From positions 1 to 6,947 of the forward strand of contig JAISWC010000282.1 in NCBI GenBank assembly GCA_031271245.1: a DNA stretch of 6,947 nt, in the 5' to 3' direction. This document shows positions 1 through 6,191 of this stretch, one piece after another (positions within the stretch are counted from its first letter, which is position 1; each line of letters starts with the position of its first letter). A model generated the notes under the pieces. It was not told the origin of the DNA, did not search any database, and was given only the letters and a program-made list of their open reading frames with translations. The position numbers and the translations under genes were made by a program. This DNA is from Tannerella sp. (lineage in GTDB: Bacteria > Bacteroidota > Bacteroidia > Bacteroidales > Tannerellaceae).

Positions 1-66
1 GTTTGCCCCGAAAGCGGCGACCGATACCGGCTGCAGAACGGGAAAGTCAGGAAAGAAGAACAGTAG
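1..66 (+). CDS. 3' end of an unidentified gene (partial)
   Basis: Frame 1 is open from the window edge and reads 21 residues, beginning VCPESGDRYRLQNGK and ending in a lysine/glutamate-rich tail. It closes with two TAG stops in tandem (64-66 and 67-69). The tail looks like a genuine hydrophilic C-terminus, and the gene would converge with the minus-strand operon across a 60-bp gap, which is a sensible arrangement. There is too little sequence to name a family. The alternative is that this is chance open frame. The tandem stops and the convergent layout are the only support. Confidence 0.4.
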   Translation, partial: VCPESGDRYRLQNGKVRKEEQ

Positions 67-126
67 TAGCCCGGGATGAATCAATAACGGGATTTTTGAT
101 CGCTGTCACCCTGTTTACCATGTCGT

Positions 127-1707
127 TTATTTTGCGATGCTGATTTCGTAGAGCGGTGTGCGGTCGCAGGCGTTCGGCGGACGGACGCGCAGGAGATGCG
201 TGACCGTAGGCGCCACTTCCGTCGCCCTGACTTCGCGGTAAATATGTTGCGGTTTGATGCCGTAGCCCATAAAAATCAGGGGTGTTTGCACGGTGTTGTT
301 TCGCGTAAGTTTTACCTTTTCGCCGGGCAGTTCGTTGTTGACGGCCCATCCCGGTTTCAGGCTGATGATCAGGTCGCCGCGCCCTGCAGGGTAGGTGCCG
401 TAATGAAAGCCGGACATGGCTTCGTTCCAGATTCCCTTGCGCAGTGTCATGTCCGTGGTCACGCGCGCCACGCCGCTGAACTCGGAAACGAAATCGGCCG
501 CCTTATTCTGAAATTCGATCAGGTCCAGTCCGGCCTCTTCGATCGTCTTGTGGTTGAGGTAAATCTGGTTGTTGTAAAATCCGTTGACCCAGGATTTTTG
601 TCCGTAAATCGCCATCAGGTACATGTTCAGCAGCGCGATGCAGCGTTTGGGATGAAATTCCCCGCCGGGCATCCCCTCGGCAGGCTCCTCTTCGCTTCTG
701 AAATAGCCGGTGCCGGTGAATACAATCAGCGTATTCTTCAGTCCGACCTTTTTGTCTATCAAGTTCAGCAACTCTTCAATATCTTTGTCCAGCTGACAGT
801 ACATGTCCTGAAGTTCGTGCGTATATTCCTTCGCCCTGTTTCCGAAATAATTCCCGGCATAAAAAGTGACGGCCATGTAGTCCGGGTCGGGGCGCATCCC
901 GAAACCGGCGTATTCGAAGAACTGGGCGGCCAGCCGGTTGACCTCTTTGTTGCCGAAGGGAGAGGTCTTGACTTTGGGAAAGCAGTCGACGGTTTTCGAC
1001 TTGAAGGTATAGCTGAACAGCACGCTTTCCTGTACGTAGGGCAGCGCCCTGTACTGATCCGGCGGGAGCGACGGGCGCCACGTCATGGCGTCTATCCGCA
1101 CCGGCAGCGACTCGGGACTGTTGTTGTAGCGCTCCACATACCAGGGGACGTTTTTGTAATACGTGGTAGTCGCCCATTTGCCGTTCAGATTGTCGATCCA
1201 GAAAACGCCGCTGGCTACATGGCCGGACGAAAGGATGGCGCTTTCCGCGTCGGGCGCGATGGCGTAAACTTCGCTCCGTCCCCGGGAAGCAATTTTCAGT
1301 TCGTCGGCGACGGTAGCGGCCAGCAGGTTACGGGGCGAATAATGGTCGTGCGTGAAGTTACCCAGATAGTCGGCATCGAAAAGCGACGGGACTTCTTTCA
1401 TGCGTTCGAAATCGTAATACACATTGCCCGTGATTCCGTGATTGCAGGGATTGGTTCCGGTGAACAGCGTGGCGAATGCGCTGGCCTGGTCGACGCCGGG
1501 AAATTCAAACCGGAGGTTGTGATAGACGGCGCCTTCGTTCATCAGGCGTTTAAAGCCGTGTTCGCCGAAGGTTGGGGAAAAGTATTCGACGTAATCTCCG
1601 CGCAACTGGTCTACGGTGATGCAAACAACCAGTTTAGGCGCGCTCTGCTGTGCCTGTAGCCGGCAGACGGCCAGCACGGCGACAAGGGGAAATATCCATT
1701 TCTTCAT
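127..1707 (-). CDS. Secreted alkaline-phosphatase-fold protein, probably catalytically degenerate
   Basis: This is a 526-residue protein of the Bacteroidetes alkaline phosphatase family (type I phosphodiesterase/nucleotide pyrophosphatase fold). Residues 1-20 form a signal peptide (MKKWIFPLVAVLAVCRLQAQ), so the product should be periplasmic. Fold landmarks are the metal-site start VDQLRGDY (Asp33), DQASAFATLFTGTNPCNHGI (73-92, nucleophile region, possible Ser76), SAILSSGH (156-163) and the C-terminal EVAPTV (497-502). Several positions that should bind metal or phosphate are changed. The D-x-x-x-H ligand pair is Asn285/Asn290 in AGNYFGN. The usual ADHG motif reads GTGY (332-335). The Lys-Asp-Arg-type phosphate-binding segment reads DAE (153-155). 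The last metal His appears absent near 470. I infer a pseudoenzyme or altered ligand. The start at 1707 was chosen because it gives the signal peptide and makes an ATGA overlap with the upstream gene; a longer in-frame start at 1821 would lie inside that gene. It is the last gene of the operon. Confidence 0.85.
   Translation of the reverse strand: MKKWIFPLVAVLAVCRLQAQQSAPKLVVCITVDQLRGDYVEYFSPTFGEHGFKRLMNEGAVYHNLRFEFPGVDQASAFATLFTGTNPCNHGITGNVYYDFERMKEVPSLFDADYLGNFTHDHYSPRNLLAATVADELKIASRGRSEVYAIAPDAESAILSSGHVASGVFWIDNLNGKWATTTYYKNVPWYVERYNNSPESLPVRIDAMTWRPSLPPDQYRALPYVQESVLFSYTFKSKTVDCFPKVKTSPFGNKEVNRLAAQFFEYAGFGMRPDPDYMAVTFYAGNYFGNRAKEYTHELQDMYCQLDKDIEELLNLIDKKVGLKNTLIVFTGTGYFRSEEEPAEGMPGGEFHPKRCIALLNMYLMAIYGQKSWVNGFYNNQIYLNHKTIEEAGLDLIEFQNKAADFVSEFSGVARVTTDMTLRKGIWNEAMSGFHYGTYPAGRGDLIISLKPGWAVNNELPGEKVKLTRNNTVQTPLIFMGYGIKPQHIYREVRATEVAPTVTHLLRVRPPNACDRTPLYEISIAK
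1704..1707 (-). other. ATGA start/stop overlap (translational coupling)
   Basis: On the minus strand the four bases read ATGA. The ATG opens the alkaline-phosphatase-fold gene and the TGA closes the Lnb-family gene. Such overlaps normally mean one mRNA and coupled translation by reinitiation, which suggests that the two proteins are needed in fixed proportion. Confidence 0.85.
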
Positions 1708-2951
1708 CCGATGTTTCTTCTTTTTCCGAAAATACCGTATCCCGAACGAATCAGCAAACTTGCCGCCAACGGGATAAAGGCCATGTTCAGGTGCTGCGGG
1801 AGAAAAATCCAGGCGCAGCACGTGGACAAAAGCGCCGCAAAGTTAATGAAATGGTAGTAATACGCAGCTTTCTTAAGTTTTTTTACGGCAAACAGGACGA
1901 CGCCCGCCAGGTGGAACGGATGCAACCAGCCGACGGAAAGATTGGGCCGGATACCCGGATGTTCCGAAACGAAACAGAGGAAAAAAAGGATGCATCCCGC
2001 TACGCCGGCGCAGAAGAAAAGAAGGCCGTCCAGCGCCCGGCAGCGGCGTTTTTTTCGCCATCCGTACAGGGTCGCGGACAGGGTGAGGAGAAAAACCGTC
2101 AGGCTGCACGCCAGCGGAGTGAAAAACGTTTTTTCCGTTTCACCGTCCGGAATTTCCTCGACCAGTACCCGTTCCGCCGATACCAGCGGGACGCGCTCAC
2201 CGTCCGGCCGCAGCACCTCGGCGCCGGTAAACGCTTTCCTGACGTTTTCGGGCAGGAAAAAGGACTCGCGAAACGTTGCCGTCCGGTCGGTCGGGAGACC
2301 GAGTACCAGGTCGCAGCCGAACGTCAGCCACGGATGGTCGCGCGTGCAGCGGTTAATCATCTCGCGGAAAGAGCCGGAGGGCGTTTCATGAAACTGTATT
2401 TCGCCGTCCAGACACCGTTCGAGCACGGCCACGGGACGGGTCGAACAGTTGTCGTAGAAGAAGTTGTAGCGGTAGTTCCGGTTCCGGGCTTCGGCATTGA
2501 GAAGCAGCGCCTGCCAGAGGGTTTCCTTCTCGCGTGGCGTCAGGTTCAGCGTCTGTTCGAAGACTTCGCTCCCGCGCATGATGTAATCCGTCAGGAAATC
2601 GCCGTACCGGTCATACGCCAGCATGTAATCCGTTTCACCTCTGGCAAAGTGATAGATAAAGTTCGGTCGGGAGGTGTCGAAGACGCCGTAATTGAAGACA
2701 ATGTCAATGTCGTCCCGGCGGACGGAATCCGTCACGATCTGCCCGTGCACCCGCACGGCGGTATGTCCGTATAAGGTATACACCGCCCTGTCGCTGGGCG
2801 AACAGGTCAGCAGACTGATTTGCGTCCGTTCGCTCAAAACGGGCTGCGCATCCGGTTGCACGCACAGCCAGAGGAACAGACCTGTCAGGCCGCCTGTTTT
2901 TATCGCGCGGCGGCATACCCTGACACCCCAACTGTTTCTGTCGAAAAGCAT
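1704..2951 (-). CDS. lnb: Lnb-family (former DUF4105) lipoprotein N-acyltransferase candidate
   Basis: This 415-residue membrane protein has the architecture of Bacteroides Lnb, the enzyme reported to N-acylate the N-terminal cysteine of lipoproteins in a group that lacks Lnt. Residues about 15-36 are a signal or anchor segment. The periplasmic domain follows, with the family motifs ISLLTCSPSD (45-54, Cys50), YTLYGHTAVRV (58-68, His63) and YNFFYDNCSTRP (162-173, Cys169); the conserved Cys and His residues are the likely catalytic candidates. About five hydrophobic segments then follow (roughly 276-296, 306-328, 342-357, 366-384 and 389-403), giving a membrane-embedded C-terminal half and a basic tail. 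Length is normal for the family. The ATG at 2951 has no clear Shine-Dalgarno, as is usual in Bacteroidetes. The gene begins 21 bp after the GDSL hydrolase gene and ends overlapping the next gene by ATGA. I am sure of the family. That it is the main cellular Lnb rather than a paralogue is inference. Confidence 0.8.
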   Translation of the reverse strand: MLFDRNSWGVRVCRRAIKTGGLTGLFLWLCVQPDAQPVLSERTQISLLTCSPSDRAVYTLYGHTAVRVHGQIVTDSVRRDDIDIVFNYGVFDTSRPNFIYHFARGETDYMLAYDRYGDFLTDYIMRGSEVFEQTLNLTPREKETLWQALLLNAEARNRNYRYNFFYDNCSTRPVAVLERCLDGEIQFHETPSGSFREMINRCTRDHPWLTFGCDLVLGLPTDRTATFRESFFLPENVRKAFTGAEVLRPDGERVPLVSAERVLVEEIPDGETEKTFFTPLACSLTVFLLTLSATLYGWRKKRRCRALDGLLFFCAGVAGCILFFLCFVSEHPGIRPNLSVGWLHPFHLAGVVLFAVKKLKKAAYYYHFINFAALLSTCCAWIFLPQHLNMAFIPLAASLLIRSGYGIFGKRRNIG

Positions 2952-2972
2952 CGTATTCTTTGAATGGTTGAA

Positions 2973-3740
2973 TTAGTTCAGTCCCGTTGCTTCCAGCCAC
3001 ATATCGGCCATTAATTGCCGGCCGGGCAGGTCGGGATGAACGCCGTCGGCCGACCAGTAGCGTGCCGGCGCCCGTTTCACGGCTGCATCAAACCCCGACT
3101 GGAACGGCACAAATACGGTGTTGAACTCGTCGGCCAGCTTTTTGAGCGACCCGCGAAATTCGTCGAACGCCGGAAACCATCTCGGCTCGTCGATGGCCGA
3201 CCCGCCCCGCAGGGCGAACGGTTCACACAAAACCAGCTGTACGTCCGGCAGCTTGTCTTTCGTGTATTTCAGCAGCACGCGCAAGTCATTTTCATAAACT
3301 TCCACCGTCCCCCTGTATCCGCCGCTCAGCGAATGCCAGAAGTCGTTTACCCCGATCAGGATGCTCAGCACGTCCGGCATAAAGGCCAGCGCTTCCATTT
3401 CCCACCGGTCGCGCAACTGGAATACCTTGTTGCCGCTGATGCCACGGTTGTAAATCTTCAGTCGCCTGTCCGCATGAGTTTTCAGCAGTTTCGTCGCCGT
3501 AAACAGTACATAGCCGCTACCCAGCTGTTCGAACGTATTGCACACGTTATTTTCCCGGTTTCGTCCACAGTCCGTAATGGAATCGCCCTGAAAAAGAATC
3601 ACACTCTCGTTCTTCAAAACGATTTTCGGCGCCTTCACGCCATGCGGTCTGTTCACCGCCGCCCCGGCCAGTCCCGGAACTGTCATCATGCCCATTCCCG
3701 CCAGAGCGCCTTTCTTCAAAAATTCCCGTCTTGTATCCAT
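2973..3740 (-). CDS. Exported SGNH/GDSL-family hydrolase
   Basis: This 255-residue protein begins MDTRREFLKKGALAGMG, a twin-arginine-type leader followed by a hydrophobic stretch to about residue 28, so export is expected. All four SGNH blocks are present. Block I is FQGDSITD with nucleophile Ser54. Block II is NRGISGNK (98-105). Block III is IGVND with Asn132. Block V is DGVHP with Asp232 and His235. The enzyme should therefore be an active serine esterase or lipase-like hydrolase. The substrate is unknown, and acetyl esters of glycans or acyl esters are both possible. The ATG at 3740 was preferred to the in-frame TTG at 3749 because it places the twin arginines at residues 4-5 and follows a short GAAAG element. 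It is the first gene of the minus-strand operon and starts 38 bases downstream of a TATCTTTG promoter element. Confidence 0.88.
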   Translation of the reverse strand: MDTRREFLKKGALAGMGMMTVPGLAGAAVNRPHGVKAPKIVLKNESVILFQGDSITDCGRNRENNVCNTFEQLGSGYVLFTATKLLKTHADRRLKIYNRGISGNKVFQLRDRWEMEALAFMPDVLSILIGVNDFWHSLSGGYRGTVEVYENDLRVLLKYTKDKLPDVQLVLCEPFALRGGSAIDEPRWFPAFDEFRGSLKKLADEFNTVFVPFQSGFDAAVKRAPARYWSADGVHPDLPGRQLMADMWLEATGLN

Positions 3741-3778
3741 TGCTTTCAATCAATCTTAATTTTTCGTTATTTGTGGGG

Positions 3779-3786
3779 CAAAGATA
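3779..3786 (-). promoter_or_regulatory. Bacteroidetes -7 promoter element for the GDSL-lnb-phosphatase operon
   Basis: The minus strand reads TATCTTTG, an exact match to the Bacteroidetes -7 consensus TAnnTTTG, 38 bases before the ATG at 3740. No clear TTG -33 element is visible about 20 bases upstream, so the promoter may be weak or need an activator. Confidence 0.55.
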
Positions 3787-3808
3787 CGATACGTATTCAT
3801 ATTTCCCG

Positions 3809-3816
3809 TATTTTTG
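3809..3816 (+). promoter_or_regulatory. Bacteroidetes -7 promoter element for the LRR lipoprotein gene
   Basis: The + strand reads TATTTTTG, matching TAnnTTTG, 87 bases before the ATG at 3904. It lies back to back with the minus-strand element at 3779-3786, with 22 bases between them. A -33 TTG at the proper distance is not obvious. The AT-rich setting makes a chance match possible. Confidence 0.4.
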
Positions 3817-3835
3817 CAGAAAATTATAAGCGGCA

Positions 3836-3868
3836 AGACCCGAGAGGCGCTGAAAACCTGCCGGGTCT
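3836..3868. repeat. Imperfect palindrome (REP-like or 5' UTR hairpin)
   Basis: The arms AGACCCG (3836-3842) and CGGGTCT (3862-3868) are perfectly complementary. They continue inward across two mismatches into AGG/CCT (3845-3847 with 3857-3859), leaving a loop of about nine bases. If the + strand promoter at 3809 is real, the hairpin would lie in the leader of the LRR lipoprotein mRNA. The arm resembles the palindrome at 6122-6135, so a degenerate dispersed repeat is an alternative to a gene-specific regulatory structure. Confidence 0.5.
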
Positions 3869-3903
3869 GCGATGTGGTCAGGTACAGCTAAATTTAAACA
3901 GTA

Positions 3904-4464
3904 ATGAGACGATTCTTTATTATGAGCATAATTACCGTCATGTTTGCCGGATGCGAATCGGAGGGGATCATCGGTTCGGTAACATGGAGGATTGAAAACG
4001 GGACGCTTACGGTCATGGCGAAAGGCCCCATGCCGGATTATTCCAGCGTGGACAATCATGTCCCCTGGTACTGCTACCGTTCCTATATCAGGACGGTTGT
4101 GATTGGAAACGAGGTGACGGGCATTGGCGATTATGCTTTTGCCCAGTGCGACGCGCTTACCTCGGTCACGCTTCCAAACAGCGTAACAGGCATCGGTTTT
4201 TCCGCTTTCGACCACTGCTACAGCCTGACTTCAGCCGTCCTGGGCAACCGTGTGACAACCGTTGAGGAGTGGGCCTTTTCCGGCTGCTATGCGCTCATGT
4301 CCGTAACCAGCCTGAATCCGACACCGCCATACATACGCCGCAACGTATTCGACGGCATTGACCTGAACAAAGCCACACTCCGCGTTCCCGCCGAATCCGT
4401 CGAGGCTTACAGGGCTGCCGAAGTCTGGAAGGAATTTGAAACCGTTACGGCATACGCTCCATAA
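3904..4464 (+). CDS. Small BspA-like leucine-rich-repeat lipoprotein
   Basis: This 186-residue protein has a short lipoprotein signal, MRRFFIMSIITVMFAGC, with lipid-bearing Cys17. The Phe at -3 is unusual for a lipobox. The residues after the Cys (ESEG) are acidic, as in Bacteroidetes surface-export signals, so outer-surface display is plausible. Residues 25-60 form the typical lead-in (VTWRIENGTLTV and PWYCYRSYIRTVVIG). BspA-type LRR_5 units of exactly 23 residues begin at 62, 85, 108 and 131, each with the pattern LTSVTLPNSVTGIG..AF..C. The C-terminal cap (NKATLRVPAESVEAYRAAEVWKEF) is typical of complete family members, so the protein is short but intact. Such proteins usually bind host or environmental surfaces; the ligand here is unknown. 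It is transcribed divergently from the lnb operon and has no visible Shine-Dalgarno. Confidence 0.85.
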   Translation: MRRFFIMSIITVMFAGCESEGIIGSVTWRIENGTLTVMAKGPMPDYSSVDNHVPWYCYRSYIRTVVIGNEVTGIGDYAFAQCDALTSVTLPNSVTGIGFSAFDHCYSLTSAVLGNRVTTVEEWAFSGCYALMSVTSLNPTPPYIRRNVFDGIDLNKATLRVPAESVEAYRAAEVWKEFETVTAYAP

Positions 4465-4624
4465 TCTGCTGCGCGCGGAAGGGTTTTGTGTATTGTTTAT
4501 AAAGTAGATAGTAGTTGGCAGAGTAGTAGACGGCAGCAATGTGGATACAGTAAACTGCCGGTAAACGGAATCGTCAGGAAATAAATAGCGGAAAAAAGTC
4601 AAGAACGGATGTAACCGAACCTGT

Positions 4625-6118
4625 ATGAAAAAATGTATTGTGGCCTGCGTGCTGGCGGCTTGCCTGTCTCCTTTCCCGGCTGCGGGACAGTTTGGGAAAA
4701 TAACCAAAAAAAAATTGAACGGCCTGTTTACGGCACGGGTCGATTTTTCAAAAATGCGCGTGTCGTTTCTGCGCAAATTTCCCCGTACATACCTCGTGCT
4801 GGAAGATTTCCGGATGACCGGAACGGGAACCTTCGAAGGCGATACGCTGGTGGCGTGCAGGAAAGTGGCCGTGACGTTCGGCCTGGTGAGCGTTATCCGC
4901 CGGAAACACATCAAAATCAAATCCGTGATGTTGGAAGAACCCAAAGTATATGCCCGCGTTTTGGCCGACGGACAGGCTAACTGGCATATCCTGAAACGGC
5001 CGGCGCCACCGAAAAAAAAGATTCCCCCTCAGCCGGCGCCGTCCCCCGAACCTCCGCCCGAAAGCCGTGCCAAATCCAAAAAAGCCAGACCTCAAACCAA
5101 AGTCTCGACCGGTAAAATCGAAATTTGCAACGCCGACATTACCTTTCGCAACGACCGGCAGCAGATACTGGTTTCGGCCGAAGAAATGGATTTGCTGATA
5201 CTCGAAGACAAAGCCCGGAACGACAGCGTGGCGGAATGGACGGTACAGCTGCATGTCGGCGACCTTGACTTCCGGACGGGAAACCGCGACCGGTTGCAGG
5301 ATATGCAGGTAGACCTTGCCTCGAAAATCTGTTCCGGTCCGGATAAACGCATCTTCAGGTGGGACAGCAGTCTTTTGCAAATCAATGAGATGGCCGTCCG
5401 TCTCAGCGGTTCGGCAGGCAGGCGGGACAGCGGTTTTATCACCGACCTTTCCTTTGCCTCGGAAAACGCCGGGTTCAAAAATTTGCTGTCGCTTGTCCCG
5501 GCAGTCCGCCGGCAGGCGGATTTCGAAAGTCTGCAAACGGCCGGAACGTTCGCGTTCGACGGATATGTAAAAGGTATCTTCGGCCGTCGGCAAAAGCCTG
5601 TCGCCGGCCTTCACATACAGTTAGACAGCGCTTTCCTCCGCTATCCCCGTCTGCCGGAGCCGGTGAATAACATCCGCTTTGCGATGAACCTCCTGTACGA
5701 CGGTACGGCGTTCGACCGTAGTACGGCAGACCTTGACAGCTTCCATTTCGAACTGGGCGGACGCCCGTTTGATCTGGCTCTGCACGTGAAAACGCCTCAA
5801 AGCGACCTTCAAATAGCCGGTGCGATGAAGGGTATGATCCGCCTCGATTCGCTGGCGCGCGCCATTCCCCTGCCTGATGATATGCAATTGACCGGGTATA
5901 TGGAATGTGACCTTTCGCTGAACGGTCGCATGTCGGCGCTCGAAAAAGATTCCTTCGACGGTTTTCATGCGCAGGGAATGCTGGAACTCAGCGGCATCAC
6001 CCTGACGAATCCCCGTTTTCCGGAAGGCGCGGATGTCCCGAATCTCTCCGTGAATTTCACGCCCCGTGCAGTAAAAATGCTCAAATCCATGGTGTCCGGA
6101 CTGAAAAAAAAGAACTGA
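4625..6118 (+). CDS. AsmA-like envelope protein, short form
   Basis: This 497-residue protein resembles the N-terminal half of Bacteroidetes AsmA-family proteins, which are linked to outer-membrane assembly or lipid transport. Matching features are ARVDFSKMRVSFLRKFP (37-53), the TGTGTFEGDTLVAC segment (65-78) and VYARVLADGQANWHIL (108-123). A proline- and lysine-rich linker follows (125-158), then beta-rich AsmA-like sequence. The segment LSGITLTNPRFPEGADVPN (455-473) runs into LSVNFTPRAVK (474-484), which is where homologues usually continue for several hundred residues. Here the protein ends with MLKSMVSGLKKKN. The N-terminus (residues 1-22, ending FPAAGQ) looks like a cleavable signal rather than the usual membrane anchor. 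It may be truncated, internally deleted or a short paralogue. The ATG at 4625 follows 160 bases of non-coding DNA in which I see no TAnnTTTG promoter and no clear terminator, only loose repeats of AGTAGT and GTAAAC. Confidence 0.7.
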   Translation: MKKCIVACVLAACLSPFPAAGQFGKITKKKLNGLFTARVDFSKMRVSFLRKFPRTYLVLEDFRMTGTGTFEGDTLVACRKVAVTFGLVSVIRRKHIKIKSVMLEEPKVYARVLADGQANWHILKRPAPPKKKIPPQPAPSPEPPPESRAKSKKARPQTKVSTGKIEICNADITFRNDRQQILVSAEEMDLLILEDKARNDSVAEWTVQLHVGDLDFRTGNRDRLQDMQVDLASKICSGPDKRIFRWDSSLLQINEMAVRLSGSAGRRDSGFITDLSFASENAGFKNLLSLVPAVRRQADFESLQTAGTFAFDGYVKGIFGRRQKPVAGLHIQLDSAFLRYPRLPEPVNNIRFAMNLLYDGTAFDRSTADLDSFHFELGGRPFDLALHVKTPQSDLQIAGAMKGMIRLDSLARAIPLPDDMQLTGYMECDLSLNGRMSALEKDSFDGFHAQGMLELSGITLTNPRFPEGADVPNLSVNFTPRAVKMLKSMVSGLKKKN

Positions 6119-6121
6119 TGC

Positions 6122-6135
6122 AGACCTGACAGGTC
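6122..6135. repeat. Short palindrome AGACCTGACAGGTC, possible weak terminator
   Basis: GACCTG-A-CAGGTC is a perfect 6+1+6 inverted repeat four bases after the AsmA-like gene's stop. As RNA it could form a five-pair hairpin with a three-base loop. The sequence after it has only a short T run (TCTTTTG), so it would terminate poorly. Its arm resembles the palindrome at 3836-3868. Confidence 0.45.
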
Positions 6136-6153
6136 CCGTCGCTCTTTTGCCTG

Positions 6154-6187
6154 TTTTTGAATCGTCCGGAATTTTAGTGTATCTTTG
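6154..6187 (+). promoter_or_regulatory. tldD promoter, -33 TTTTTG and -7 TATCTTTG
   Basis: TTTTTG at 6154-6159 and TATCTTTG at 6180-6187 are 20 bases apart, matching the Bacteroidetes -33/-7 pair in sequence and spacing. The ATG of tldD begins at 6192, only four bases after the -7 element. Transcription would start at or within a few bases of the start codon, giving a leaderless or nearly leaderless mRNA. Confidence 0.75.
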
Positions 6188-6191
6188 CGGC

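Noticed and set aside
70..97. Possible terminator between the partial gene and the minus-strand operon (CCCG ... CGGG followed by ATTTTT)
   Set aside because: The stem is only four pairs with a 14-base loop, too weak to call.
196..1659. Long + strand open frame antisense to the alkaline-phosphatase-fold gene
   Set aside because: The minus-strand frame carries a signal peptide and recognisable family motifs end to end; the antisense frame shows none and is explained by GC-biased codon use.
1650..2774. Long + strand open frame antisense to lnb
   Set aside because: It is low-complexity, arginine- and glutamine-rich sequence without motifs, lying opposite a clear Lnb-family protein.
3015..3995. 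+ strand open frame antisense to the GDSL gene and running into the LRR gene
   Set aside because: It crosses two supported genes and the intergenic promoter region and has no recognisable domain.
4500..4590. Loose direct repeats (AGTAGT with GGCAG, and GTAAAC twice) upstream of the AsmA-like gene
   Set aside because: The units are short and imperfect, with no array structure; they are likely chance in a small non-coding gap.
4748..5614. Minus-strand open frame antisense to the AsmA-like gene
   Set aside because: It is arginine-, glycine- and phenylalanine-rich shadow sequence with no motif; the + strand frame has family features.
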